From positions 744,001 to 808,000 of the forward strand of contig NC_092480.1 of NCBI RefSeq assembly GCF_047495875.1: a stretch of 64,000 bases of DNA. Direction: 5' to 3'. Positions within the stretch are counted from its first letter, which is position 1, and each line of letters begins with the position of its first letter. This stretch comes from Pithys albifrons albifrons. Lineage: Eukaryota > Chordata > Aves > Passeriformes > Thamnophilidae. The notes beneath the pieces are model-generated. The model ran no database searches and was not told the DNA's origin. It saw nothing but the letters and a program-made list of their open reading frames with translations. Position numbers and translations under genes: made by a program. This document shows, piece after piece, positions 24,170-36,253 of this stretch.

Positions 24170-24561
24170 AACTCTGCAGAGACACAATAATGCCCCGTGA
24201 GCACCTCTGCCCTCGGGCACCGCTCAGCAGGTGGCACTGCCCATGACATAACTCTGCAGAGACACAACAGTGCCCCGTGAGCAGCTCTGCCCCCGGGCAC
24301 CGCTCAGCAGGTGGCACTGCCCATGACATAACTCTGCAGAGACACAACAGTGCCCCGTGAGCACCTCTGCCCCCGGGCACCGCTCAGCAGGTGGCACTGC
24401 CCATGACATAACTCTGCAGAGACACAACAACGTCCCGTGAGCAGCTCTGCCCCCTGGGCACCCCTCAGCAGCTGGCACTGCCCATGACATAACTCTGCAG
24501 AGACACAACAGTGCCCCGTGAGCACCTCTGCCCCCGGGCACCCCTCAGCAGCTGGCACTGC
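24162..24561. repeat. Minisatellite, 80-bp unit, 5 copies, covering the GRIK4 exon acceptor
   Basis: The phrase CATGACATAACTCTGCAGAG recurs at 24162, 24242, 24322, 24402 and 24483, giving spacings of 80, 80, 80 and 81 bp. Copies differ at only a few sites (for example ACAATAATG / ACAACAGTG / ACAACAACG, and CACCGCTCAGCAGG / CACCCCTCAGCAGC). On the minus strand every copy reads TGTCTCTGCAG|AGTTATGTCATG, which is an acceptor-like site followed by two ATGs. Copy 1 merges into the true exon sequence after ATGTCATG. The unit length is not a multiple of three, so the frame rotates from copy to copy. High identity suggests recent expansion and possible length polymorphism. Confidence 0.95.
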
Positions 24562-26199
24562 TCCAGCTGCCCAAGCACTGGCACAAAGGATCTGTTTGCC
24601 AGAGGAGGAGGAAGCTATTTATGGGCTATGAATTATTCAGGGGTTGGAATCGAACTGGGCAAAGAGCTTCTAACAAAAGGAAAAATAAAAAAAAAATTCA
24701 AAAGAAGCACAAGGAAAAGTGCAAATATTTCATCTTGGCATTTTTAGCATTTCAGCAAAAACAAGTGGAAATCAATATTGAGTCACATCTAAACCTTCTC
24801 ACCCACTCCCCTTTTCTTTCTTCATTCAAAGCAGCCTAAAACTCAAAATATAACACTGACTTCTGGGTTTAGAATAGGACAAAACATTTTCATACCAAAG
24901 CACGACGTGAGGAATGGGTGGAGGAGACAGAGAATCACTTTGGCCTCACCAAACTAAAAGCAATTCTTGGTGATGCTCCTGCCCCAGTGACAGTCACTCC
25001 TCCTTCCCTCCCTTTGAGGAACAAGAGGTTTTGGGCCAGGATCATCTTTGTTTCTCTCCATCCAAGGTAACACCACCCCAACACACAGAGGTCTGAGTTC
25101 CAAAGTCAAAGCACCCCCGAAATGAAGAGCAGGAGACAGAGAATCCCCAAATTAAGGGCAGCACAGAAGTTGGCCCTGGCTGTCCAGAGCAGCCTCCCAC
25201 GGCACAGCCAAACTAATTGGTAACAAATACCATTTAAACAGCTCCGTGGAGGGCAGATTTTACTTTGCAGAAAAAATGGTTGTCTCTCTGGCTGATAAAA
25301 TTATCTCCACAGGCAGCAATGTCCTTAAATGCTGACTTTGAGTGTTTCATCTGTTACCTTATCTCTCCCTCCTCCAGTTTTCTGGCAAACATTCTCACAC
25401 TGTTCCATTTGTCTAATTCTTGGGCCAAATATTAAAGTCCTGACACAGGCAAAGTCTTTAATCTGCCTTTGAAGTTACCAGGAGTTTTGTCCGAAAAAGA
25501 TGTAGCTTTTTACTTGCAATTCTTCAATTAATCTATTTTTAGATTACATTTAGACTTCCTGCAGCTTATCTCAGCAGTCTCCATAGGGACTATCCCTTTG
25601 CACAGACAGGAAATACGGAGACATGGCCCCAGAAACAAAGACAACACAGGGAGCTCTGGGACATCTCCACTCCTTGGGGTTTGATCATTTCTGGATCATG
25701 ATTCCCTTGGGAAGCTCCCTCCATCAGTGCTGCCTTCTGCATCCCAACTCTCTCAGTTCCAGAAAACTGAGGGATCCCATCCTCAAATCTCAGCTGTGCA
25801 CTGGAAGGACATCCTGATTTTGGGGTGCTCAGCCCATTTTTAAAAAGCAGAAACTCCCCCAAACCACCTGGAATTCAGAGGGTGATTTGAGGGAAGGGCA
25901 ATGTCAATTTTCTCACTTTTTCTTTTTTTTTCTTTTTTTTTGTAGTGGGAGTAACAGAGTAATTCCTAAAGAGGAAAAGCCCTAAAAGGTTAAGCACATG
26001 GCAAATGGTTCCTTGGCAGCACTGGCAGCAGCAGAGACAGACTGTAGAGCAACACTGAGCACTTTGAGACAGTTATTTCAAACCTTCCCAAGGTATTGCC
26101 AAACCAGCAGGATCCTGTCAAATGTCCCCCCAGCCGTGTCCCAGCCCTGGCTGTGGAATTGGGGCTCCCAGACACCCATCCAGTCCCTGCACAGCACCC
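24562..26199. other. Non-coding DNA upstream of GRIK4 exon
   Basis: No gene is recognised. An A-rich run lies at about 24680-24715 and a T-rich run with CTTTTTTTTT blocks at about 25918-25943 (on the minus strand an A-rich tail-like run, but with no SINE or LINE body attached that I recognise). AT-rich sequence at 25230-25560 has no known repeat signature. Confidence 0.5.
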
Positions 26200-26315
26200 C
26201 TGGAGGGCTCCAAGGAACAGCAGGACATGGCACTGAGTGCCCTGGGCTGGGGGACAAGGTGGACTTGATGGTCTTGGAGATCTTCTCCACCCTAAATGAT
26301 TCTGTGGCTCTGTGA
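26200..26315 (+). mobile_element. CR1 LINE 3'-end fragment (subfamily with TGATGGTCTTGGAG tail)
   Basis: Sense tail with GGCACTGAGTGCCCTGGGCTGG, GGTGGACTTGATGGTCTTGG and AGATCTTCTCCACCCTAAATG, ending in ATTCTGTGGCTCTGTGA, two copies of the terminal octamer type. It belongs to a different CR1 subgroup from the GGTCCCTTCCAACCC copies in this window. Confidence 0.92.
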
Positions 26316-27970
26316 ACTCCCAGGCTAAGCCAAACAGTTCTCATTTGAGACTCTGCCAAGGTGAACTGCAAGAGGGTAACCTCGTCTGGGAAAGGGTCCT
26401 GTGACTTCAGCTCCGAGGGGCAGAACTCAAAGCCCCCTCCCCTGTTTGGTGAAGAGGCCAATTCCAAGCTTGCCAGGGAAGCAGCCCCAGCTGCCTGTGC
26501 AGCCCCAGCTCTGAGTCAACAGCAGAGCTAAATAATAAATCTGGGGCACCCACTGAGCTCTGCTCCACGAGCAGCAGGGCTGTAATTACCCAGAACATGG
26601 AGCACAGGGGGATGCTGCCTCCACCTCAGGCATGCCCACTGCTCCAAACGGCTTCCCAGCACTTGGATGTTTGAGCAGGAGCCCCCAGGAACAGTTGGGA
26701 GCTACAGGAACACCCCTTGGGGGTTGCCAAGCAGCACAACACAGGTCCCTACAAGCCCTGCCCATGGACCGTGTGGCTGCTGGAGGGGCTTGGAAAACAC
26801 CTGGGGAGGGAACAGGAGGAGGTTTCCCCACTGACACACCTGCACTGCTGAGCAGCAGGGACAGAGGCTGGAACTTTAATTCCCATCCCAGCAGCAAAGT
26901 TTCCACTCTGGAAGGAACAAAGAGCTGTTTCAGTCCCCACTGTCCCCTCAGCTGCCTCCTGCTCTCTGAATTCAGGCATAAAAGGTGCCAAACTGTTCAA
27001 ACCATCTTTGCCTTGCTGAGCCTTTGCATCCTCAGAGCTGCCAAGGGCACCTGTGTGCCCCTCACCTGCCCCGGAGGAGCCACAGAACATCCCATGCCCA
27101 GGGGCACAGCTGTGGCACTGACTCCAGTGCTGCCCAAAACTCCACCCAGAGAGACAAGGACCGTGACCTTCCTTCACAGAACACAGAGCAGAGAGCCTTG
27201 GAAGCCAAGAAAGCACTGAAGGGACAGGGATAAATAGCCACTTGCTGCACTAAGTCTTGTGCCTGTGAAGATGACTTACCCCGAGCTCATCCTCAGCACA
27301 GTTTGCTGAAAATAAATCAAAGCAACTTCCTCAGCTGAAGTTTCCCCCAAGAACGTGCCAGAGCCTGCACATTTTAATGGCTCTGCTGGGCTGACACATG
27401 CTCTGATAGCTCAGTACAGAGCACCCTCAACCTGCTGCCCCCAGGAGTGGGATGGATGGGGAGGGTTCCCTGGGTGCATTGCTGGGTCAGGAGCTCACCC
27501 CTGGCTTCTCTCTGGGCACCACAAGACTGGAGTTCTTTTGCTCTTAAGCCCCTTTTCATCTTTAGCTCTGAAAATTCAAGAGAATAAAATAAATCAGGGC
27601 TATACTGAAGAGTTTTGTGTTCTCTCTGGAGATAAAAGTCTCTAAATACCAAGCAGAATTATGGACGATTTGCTTCTCAGAGGGAGCAACTTGTTTCTGA
27701 AACTACTTATACATTTTTAATGACTGTGTGAGATGGTGCTCTCCTTCCCTGCTATCACCACAGTGTCCTGGTGTTTGCAGATCTTTGCAGAGAAATTCTT
27801 AGACAGTAGAGCAAAAGCCAAAAGGCAGAATAAAACATTAAATCACACTGAAGACAAACCACCCTCCTGCTGCTGTACTGATAATGAAAATATTCCTGAA
27901 AACCAACCACCTCTCTGCCTGCTCCCTTTGGCCAGCCTGCCAAGGACACTCAAGAAATCCTGGTGCAGTT
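26316..27970. other. Non-coding DNA
   Basis: No gene or known repeat is supported. The sequence is GC-rich and CpG-poor with several long but featureless open frames. Confidence 0.5.
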
Positions 27971-28150
27971 ATTTCATAGAGTCACAGAATGGTTTGGGTT
28001 GGACAGGACCTTAAGGATCATCTTTTCCACCCCCTGCCATGGCAGGGACACCCCCCACCAGCCCAGGTGGCTCCAACCTGGCCTTGAACACTGCCAGGGA
28101 TGGGGCAGCCACAGCCTCTCTGGGCACCTGTGCCAGTGATTTCTGTTCAC
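27971..28150 (-). mobile_element. CR1 LINE 3'-end fragment
   Basis: Antisense CR1 tail: ATTTCATAGAGTCACAGAATGG, GTTTGGGTTGGACAGGACCTT, CCACCCCCTGCCATGGCAGGG, TGGCCTTGAACACTGCCAGG and GGGGCAGCCACAGCC. It keeps the terminal octamers (TCATAGAGTCACAGAAT reversed). It is 5'-truncated. Confidence 0.94.
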
Positions 28151-30937
28151 ACTCCCAAAGATGCCATCCCCCTGCAGAGTGTGCCCATTGCCCTCAGAAT
28201 GGGCCACCTGCTGTGTCACACCTGGCCAGGGAACTCTGGGGGCCCTGGGGATGGGCTGCCACCCCAGCAGGACAGGGCACAGCCCCTGCAGCTGTGCTGG
28301 GAGGCAGTGCCAGGACCAGGCTGCCCAAATCCCTTATCCTGATGCAACCCCTCTGCAAACCTCCCACAAGCTCCTGGAGAACACACAAACACCTTTTACA
28401 ACTTGGCAGCACCTTCTGCAGGGGATGGGGAGGCAGTTTTACCCAAACAAGGGCTGGGAGGGGGCTTTGGTGGTGATGGATCTCTCTGTGCATCACCAGA
28501 AGGTGATGAATGGTGAGAAAATGCAGCTCCAGCAAAGCTGGAGTAAAATCCTCCCAGCTGAGCCAACAAATTCAGCAGCTGCAGAGCAGCAAGGAACTCT
28601 GAGAAACTGCCTGCAAATATCAACAACACAACTTAACAGGCCCTTTTTCATTCCTTCGACAGGCAAAGAGAGCAATTTCCTTTTGCAAAGCTTCATCTGC
28701 AGAGAGGCTCAAATTTAAATGGAACAGACGAGGGAAAGAACCTGCAAAACATTTCAACAAGTGACTGTTGCTGGGCTGGAGCAAGTTCCTGTGTGTCTCA
28801 GGGGGAGGAACTGCTCTGCCAGCCTGCCCCGGGGACACAAAGATGGAAGTTCAATTAAGCTGAAAAATCACTCCATTTAAAGCACCAACAATATGTTTTC
28901 CCCTGCAAAATGCATAATTAGCAGGGGAGTACCAGGAGGTTTTGTTGCAGCCAAACCCTTGGTAAGACAGAGAAGGATCCACATTTGTACAGAGAATGGA
29001 GAGCTGGAATTGCAATAGGAAATCTGAAAACAAAAATATTCCAATCAGATTTGAATGGCTGTAAATCCTTCCTGCTGCAGGGACTGGGCAGCTCCCTGGG
29101 CTGGAGGGCTCATCCCTGGGTGGGACTCCTTGCACAGCTCTGGGAGCTGCTGGTGCTAAAACAGGATCCTCAGCAATACAAAGCAGAGCTCTGGTCCAGT
29201 CTGGAGATTTCTGTGTTCCTATAAAAACTGTGGCTCGTTCCAGATTCCATCAGCATTAAGGAGCTTTGCTTTACTTGCAGCCACCACGACTGTCCTCTCC
29301 TCCCTGCCAGGCTGAGCTCCTTGGAGCTGAGGGACAGCCCAGTGGGATCTCTCCTGCCCAGGGACCAGGGGATGGAAGGAGCTGCAGGTCCCCAGTCCAG
29401 CCCAGCTCTGGGAGGGACACTCAGCTCACATCAGAGCAGGGCAGATTCAAGGGAAGGTGATCTCAGTGATAAACATCTACTCAGCTGACACATAAAATGG
29501 ATTTATTTTTTTTATTCTCCTAGCTGGGTTCTTTCATCCCTCTCTTCTTCTTTTTTTTTTCCTCCACCCTTCGTGACTTCCAGAAAAAGCAGCAAGAAAC
29601 TTCAAGGAGAAAAGAATTGTGGAGGCAGCGAAGCAGAAGGACAAATGTATTCCTGACATTTCTCGTTCCTGTGGATTATTTGCTTTAACTTTCTCTCTCC
29701 ACTCTCCCGAGTTGTCTCATCTCACCCCTCTCCATCTTCCCCAGAATTAGCAAAGCCTGATCAGCTTCTCCTATCCCTTCTCAGAGATAAAAGCACTGTG
29801 TGCCCATCCTAATCCCCCACACAAGCTGCACAGAGACTCAGCGATCTCAGAGTTTGATCCCCCGGCGTTATCAGCCACAGCCCTGGGGACACAAGGAGAC
29901 TCCAGTTCCAGGCTGAGCCACAGGACATCTTTATTCAACGTTCCTCTCCTCTTATCACACGACCCATCAGGGTCACTCAATCCTTGAAAGCTCCACTGGC
30001 ACAGCCAAGTGAATTATGAGTGTCAAAGCCCCACCAGCCCCCTCAGTCACACTTAGAGAAATCCCAGCCCAGCATCGACTCGACAGCATTAAAACTCATT
30101 TAGTCACTTTATCCTGGCACTGGGGTCAAGCTGGTGCTCTGCAAGGGAATTCAGCCAGTTCAACCAGTCTGGCAGAGCCCTCTGGGCACAGAGAAGGGGC
30201 TGCTGCCCCCTGACTTTGTGCCCTGCCCCACCTGAGCACAGCAAAGCCTCCAGGGAAGAGATTCCTGTGGTTGTTGAGGTAACAGTGCATAAAATGATGG
30301 ATGTACAGAGGAAACATCCCCACCCAGGGTCGTGGGGGCCCTTTGCCAGGGCTGGTTGGGGACACCCTGCCCAGCTGGGCATTGCTGCTTCAACAGGGAG
30401 CTGGGAGGGATGAGCTTCCCATGGCATGAGCAACAGGATGCTCCATCCCTGTGCCAGGAATTCCTGCTCCTGGCAGCAGCAAACCCCGGGTTTGCCTGTG
30501 CCTCATCCCCCTGCAGCTCATCAGAGCTTACAGGCAATGATTTACCCCACACACAGAGCCAGGGGAGGGGACACACACACGGGGGGGACAGGACCAGTCC
30601 CCTGCCCACCACCCCAGCACATCCCTCCTGCCTCCTCTGCCAAAGCCCCCCTGGCTGAACCCATCCACTTCTCAGAGAGAAAAAACCAAGAAAAACTAAG
30701 ACCATGTGGGATTTTCTGCCTCCCTGGTGCCCACAATTTATTTTTATTAACAAACAATAGCAGTTAAAAGCACTGTGGTCTCCCACAGCGAGGGCTGTGT
30801 GAGACACTCCTTAATTGGCTTGAAGCTGTTATCTTAAAGGAAGAATCACGCCAGGCTGGCGAGAGGAGAGGTGTGGGAGGAAGGGAAAGCAGCATTTCTG
30901 CTGCTGGGGAGGACAGAGGCTGCCACTGGGCAGGGTC
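28151..30937. other. Non-coding DNA
   Basis: No gene is recognised. A T-rich low-complexity stretch lies at 29500-29565 (TTTATTTTTTTTATT and TTCTTTTTTTTTTCC), followed by pyrimidine-rich, homeobox-motif-poor sequence to 29770. Tracts around 28860-29040 are AT-rich. Confidence 0.5.
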
Positions 30938-31381
30938 AGGGCTGTCCCCACCAGCGGGGCCAGGGCTGTGCCCACCCAGCAGGGCCAGGGCTGTCCCCAC
31001 CAGCGGGGCCAGGGCTGTCCCCACCAGCGGGGACAGGGCTGTGCCCATCAGGGCTGTCCCCACCAGCGGGGACAGGGCTGTGCCCACCAGCGGGGACAGG
31101 GCTGTGCCCACCAGCGGGGACAGGGCTGTCCCCACCAGCGGGGTCAGGGCTGTGCCCACCAGCGGGGTCAGGGCTGTGCCCACCAGCGGGGTCAGGGCTG
31201 TCCCCACCCAGCGGGGCCAGGACTGTGCCCATCAGGGCTGTCCCACCCAGCGGGGGCCAGGGCTGTCCCCACCACCAGGGTCAGGGCTGTCCCCACCAGC
31301 GGGGCCAGAGCGTCCCCACCAGCGGGGCCAGGGCTGTGCCCACCCAGCAGTGCCAGGGCTGTGCCCACCCAGCACTGCTCC
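30938..31381. repeat. Minisatellite, 24-bp unit, about 18 copies
   Basis: GGGCTGTCCCCACCAGCGG recurs with period 24 (some units 15 or 25). Variation is at fixed points: CTGTCCCC/CTGTGCCC, GGGGCCA/GGGGACA/GGGGTCA and CACCAG/CACCCAG. Blocks of like variants sit together (ACA copies, then TCA copies), as expected from unequal exchange. Frames translating as GTAL.PLV repeats are artefacts of the 24-bp period. Confidence 0.96.
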
Positions 31382-34300
31382 CCTGATCCAAGAGCTGTGC
31401 CATGATCTTTAACCATTTGGAGCACACTGAGATTAATGCTGACAAGGCTGAGGGCTGTTGAGTGTGGATAAAGTTCCTGGGCAGGTTTGACTTCAAACCA
31501 ACTAAAAACGCAGCAAGAAAAGCTTTGTTTGCCTGCCCCCAAACCCCTCAGTGCCCAGCTGGGCTCCAGCTGTTTCTCCCATTTAAAAGGGTCAGGGCTC
31601 TCATATCAAACATTAAGTCACATTTATTCAGGAGGAGACTCCAACCCACTCTGTGGGTCATCACTTGCATTAAACCCCCCTGGTGAGGGAGAGATCAGAG
31701 CCTGCCCTGCACACACTGGGCAGCCACGGACAGGGGGCACTTCTGGCAGGGGAAATGCAGAGTGATCTCTCAGCTGGGGGGGGGCTGGGGACACTCCTGG
31801 GGAGCAGAATCTGCTGCTCAACAAGTCTCTTCCTGCAAAGAAACTTTCATTTATCCTCTCTGGATAAATGAAAACAGGCAGAGCCTTGGCTTCATCCAAA
31901 GCATCACCAGGAAAAGAAAAAGCTTTAAACCAGCAACAGGCTTACATTGAGAAATAGGTAAAAAATCAGTTTTGGAGTCTCAGTTTTGTTCCAACAGGGA
32001 ACCACTCTAAGGTCCCTTCCAACCCAAACCATTCTCTGACTTCATGACTGACCTCACAGAGGCCAGGCAGGGCCCACAGAGCTCAGCCAGGAGGAAAGGC
32101 CAGCCAGGCACCTGCACCTTCCCAGGGCCACACTGGGGAAGCACAAGGACACACCACACAGTTCCAGCAGAACACTCTGCCCTGGGCAGTACCCACCAAA
32201 CACCTGCCTGGCACTCAACCTTCAGCTCTTCAGACTGTGCTGACCACCCCTCACTAAGCCATGCCATGGGTGCACAGGCTGGAAGGAACCCCCCGTGCTC
32301 AGAGCCCCAACTTTAGGAAGCACCAAGGGCTGTGCTCAGGAGGAACTGCTTCAAAACCCCTTTCCCTGAGCTCTCACTGCCCAACCTTTCACCACAGAAA
32401 ATGGAGCTGCTCAGAAAACCATTTTCCCCTCTTCAAAAGCAATGATTTTTTTTTCCAGTTCTGCCACACTTCTTCACAGTTCTGTTTTGATAAGTATACA
32501 CACTTTGGAAATCTGCTCTCAGCCACTTGGCTCACAGTCATTCAACCTTCAAGACACACAGGCTTGGAAATGCCAACCTTCTCTTTTGAAGGAGACCTTC
32601 AGGTTTTCAGGCAGTTTCCCCCCACCCCTGCAAAGAGGGATATTTTTCCACAAAAGTCTCCTTTCATCAGAAATGCTTTGATGGAAAATTTTCAGCTCTC
32701 ACAGAAGACAAGGACTGCAAGGAGCCCTGTTTGCTGTTAGTGAGGAATTACTGCCACCACCCAGGCTCTTTACACATGAAGGAAGTTCTAAAATATGAAT
32801 GTGATCTGCGAACATCTCACAAGTCTGGAGGGAGAAAAAGCTCTTAAATGCATCAACCTGATCTCTGGGCTACAGAAAGAAGATTAATCTATTTATTTAA
32901 CTTAGAGGGCCTGGCAGATTCAAGAGGGAAAAGAAAGGAAAACAAAGCAGCCTCTACCAAACCAACCTGCAAGAAGTGGTTTATGGCCAAAAAGCAAGTC
33001 CTGCTTCTTTTTGCAGCTGCCAAAACCAAGTGAAACAAATAGATTGATCTGCCATCCATCACCCAAAGAACACTTGGATGCAGACAAGCTCAAGAAGGCT
33101 GTGCTCTGAGGCCAGGAGGAGGCAGTTTGTGAATGGTTGGAGGGATGTTTGTGTATGTTCATGGAGCAGCAGTTGCTGGGGGTGCAGTGGGATGACAGGA
33201 ACCATATGCATTGGAAAGGAGGTGGGAAACAGGACAGATGCCAAGCTGAAAATAAGAACAGGGAAGCACAGGGGTGAGAAGCTTGGGGGCAGAGGAGAAC
33301 AGTCTGCACAAGAGAGCAAGGAAACCTGCAAAACTAGAGGGCCAGAAGGGAAACAGGGCTTGGGAGATGCTCCCCTGTGAGGGCAGAGCTACACACTCAG
33401 CATCCAGAGCAACAGAGGGCCCTGCAGCAACACAGAGTCCTGCTCAGGAAAGCAGAACCAAAGGCCAGAGGGGTATGGGATGTTGTATTTACACCATTCC
33501 TTTGCAGGGGAGAAGATTTTAATCCTGCTTGTAGCAAAAGTGGCAAAAGAGAAAACCAGATTTTAGCCCAGAAACCTCTTTGTTTGATTGACTGTTTAAC
33601 ACCAAAGGGCACCAACCAGGGGCAGTGCCACTGAGATGGAACCCCCCCAGACCCAGAAGCTGCAGGGGAAGGGGCAGCTCTGGCACAGCTTTTTCCCCTC
33701 TGCTTTTGCAGCAACACACCAAGTGCCACCTCAGGGAGCAGCAAAGTGAGGGCAGTCCTGGCCAGAGAGGAGATACCAGCCAGGCAAGTGAAGCAGGAGC
33801 TTTTGGGGGGATATTTGCCAACCTCCCTCCCTGGGTCACTGCAGAGGATGAGTCTGAAGGAAGAGAACTGGCTTTTAATGCATTATATCCAAGAGAAGAG
33901 TTCCCTGGGAACTCAGCCCTCACCCTGTGGCTGAGCAGGAAGAGCATCCTTGGAGCAGGGATGGTGGAAGGACAGAAAACAGGCAATGTTGGCCAACAGA
34001 AGGAAACTTCTTACCAAGCCTGTCATACATCCCTGGGCAGAAGACCAGACAAATCTTCACGCACATCCTTGGCAAAAAACTGCTCAGCTTTTCCCCTCAG
34101 AACAGCACAGAAAATTCAGTAAGAGACATGACTTGTCTCCACAGTCTTGGCTCTGGCATGTCTCAATTTCTCACCACGCTCTTCTCTCTGTCTCATGGCC
34201 TTGCATGTATTTATTTAAGGCTTGGAGAGCCTTTTGCATAACAGGGAACATGGGCAGCTTGCCTGGTGGGACAAGAAGAGCTTTTGAACAAAGCACCACT

Positions 34301-34633
34301 TGGGTTTCCTAAGCCTCAGGATAACTGCTCTGTGCCTGCTTTGTACTTTGCTTCTCAAATATCTGACCACTTTACTTGCACAGTTCCTGGGCAGCTCCAC
34401 ACCTCACACAGGTCCTGCTGAAATCATTCCCCATTTCTCCCCTCAGCCAACCAAGAGCCCTCTCCCTTCCAGGGCCCTTGCCCAGAGTCCCTCCTGCAGG
34501 AGGTCTGAGCTGTTCTGCAGGAAAGGCCAGCAGAGATCTCCAAAAGTGCTAATGGGACTGTCCTGTCACCACAATTACCCTTAGGGAAGTCCCTGAGTAA
34601 AACCTCACACCCAGCAAAGCTGTTCCCCACTGG
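31382..34633. other. Non-coding DNA with one short CR1 scrap
   Basis: No gene is recognised. GC-rich at 31500-32400, more AT-rich at 32430-33060, with no repeat family recognised apart from the CR1 scrap listed separately. Confidence 0.5.
32008..32046 (+). mobile_element. Short CR1 3'-terminal scrap
   Basis: CTAAGGTCCCTTCCAACCCA followed by AACCATTCTCTGACTTCATGA is the last 40 bp or so of a sense CR1. Such very short copies are typical of CR1 5' truncation. Confidence 0.85.
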
Positions 34634-34733
34634 TTCTGAGCAGCCTGGGCTGGTGCAGGGTGTCCTTGTCCATGGCAGGGGGTGGAACTGGATGAGCCTT
34701 CAGGTCCCTTCAACCCAAACCATTCTGTGACTC
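34634..34733 (+). mobile_element. CR1 LINE 3'-end fragment
   Basis: Sense CR1 tail: GAGCAGCCTGGGCTGGTGCA, GGTGTCCTTGTCCATGGCAG, GGGGTGGAACTGGATGAGC and CAGGTCCCTTCAACCCAAACC, then ATTCTGTGACTC. It is 5'-truncated. Confidence 0.94.
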
Positions 34734-36253
34734 ACATGGAGCCTGAATTTTACCATCACTGTGAAGAGTCAAGTGTGGGATAAACCTCAGAGACACTTCA
34801 GGAGACTTTACTCCACTCTCACTCCTGCCTGAAGACGAAGAGTGACCCCAGAGCTGTGGCCTTTCTGCAGGGGGTGCAGCCAGCACAGACCTCTTGGCTT
34901 CATTAGCAGAGCCCAACACAGAGCCCCACAAGGGCACAGGATGTTGCCTCAGTATGAAAACCACATTTGTTCACTGAACAAATTCATCCTGACCACCTTG
35001 GCTTTCCCTGCTCCAAGTCAGCCATAATCAGCTGCTCTTGACTTGCAGCGCTCTCCAAACTGCTCCCAGAGCTCTCATCCTCATCAGCACCATCCAACTG
35101 CCAAGCTGAGCAAGGAGCAACCCTGTCCAGAGCTGCCTTTTCAGTCCTCATCACTGGCCTGACATCAATTCTGCTTCAATGAGAAAAGTACAAAAGGACC
35201 AAGTTATGTCCATGCTGAGCACTCTGAACACCCTCATCACATCACTCTCTTCCAGCTATCTCATAAATTGTCCTCATTAACCAGGCTTAGCCCAACTTTA
35301 TTGTTTGCATCTTGACCTATAATCCATCCAAACCCCAGCACCACATTCTAATGGAGCTGTTGCCCTGAAACCCAAATTTCCAGGCAGATGAGCCAACAGG
35401 ACTCGGCCATCCGACATCCTGGACGTGCTCCTTGTGATCCAGACACTGGTTTGGACTCAGTAACTGGGAAAACAAGACTAACTCAGCTGAGCTTCCAATG
35501 CCCACTGCTAATCCATCTGCAATCTGATGGCCACTTCCCCATCAAAAGCACAGGGATGCAGACTCATAAAACTGTTTATTTCTACAATTTTCATAAAATA
35601 GTGTAGTAAAGGAGAGAGAGATTTCTCCACAGAGGGAAGGACTGCAAGCTCAGCTCCAATCCCACCAGGCACCAATGAATCCACAAGGGAAAGATGTTAT
35701 GCATGCCCTAAATGCAGGAAAAATCATCAATTAGAGCTTGTTGAACTCAGCCACAAGGCATAAACTAAACCCCAGGCTGCCTGAGCTCCCCAGCTCCCAG
35801 GACCCACCTGGGGTTTCTCCCCCACCCTCTGGAACTCACTCCAGCTCCAGCACGCTCCAGGCAGGGGAAGTTTTGGAGTGGTTGTGATTCAGCACAACTC
35901 ATTTTCAGCCAGTTTTGAGCCCAGCAGGCTCCCAACTCTTGCAGCTGCCCAGCAGCCACCAGCCCAGCTGATTGGTGCCAACTGCTGCCAAAGGCAGCCT
36001 GGCAGGCTCTGCACCTTCTCCTGCCCCAAATGGAAAGTTATTAATGCCAAACTTCATGTTGCCCCTTCCCAAAAGGAGTTTGCACCCTGCTGGTGGGAGG
36101 GACAGACACCCCTGAGGAGTGTGGAGGGGGATGAAGGCAGTGACTCACCAGAGTCTTCCTCCCCTCCCTTCCCTTGCCAGAGTTAACCACTAACACTGGG
36201 GCCATTTGCTCTCTGCCAACTCAACAACTGCTGCCTGAGCTCAGGTGCCAGAG

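Larger units (their letters stand above)
24042..24173 (-). other. GRIK4: GRIK4 exon including 5'UTR, with splice acceptor and donor
   Basis: The predicted 132-nt exon begins after the acceptor TGTGTCTCTGCAG (AG at 24175-24174) and ends at the donor G|GTGAGT (intron starts 24041). It contains 50 nt of 5'UTR (24173-24124) and 82 nt of coding sequence. The donor is near-consensus. The acceptor has only a modest pyrimidine tract (TTATTGTGTCTCTGCAG). A second AG immediately follows (CAGAG), so a 2-nt shifted acceptor is possible. The acceptor and the first dozen exon bases lie inside copy 1 of an 80-bp tandem repeat, so four more near-identical acceptors lie upstream. That this exon is preceded by a separate 5' non-coding exon is inferred from the acceptor and from known GRIK4 structure. 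No such exon was located. Confidence 0.75.

Noticed and set aside
23272..24200. Gly/Trp/Gln-rich and Pro-rich open frames of 200-300 codons on both strands
   Set aside because: They translate the G-rich 23-bp array and overlap the real GRIK4 exon and splice sites on the other strand.
25916..25943. Processed pseudogene or SINE poly-A tail (T-rich run)
   Set aside because: I could not find a retrocopy body or target-site duplication beside it. Treated as simple low-complexity sequence.
30764..31412. Repetitive open frames of 98-179 codons on both strands
   Set aside because: Produced by the 24-bp array, whose period is a multiple of three.
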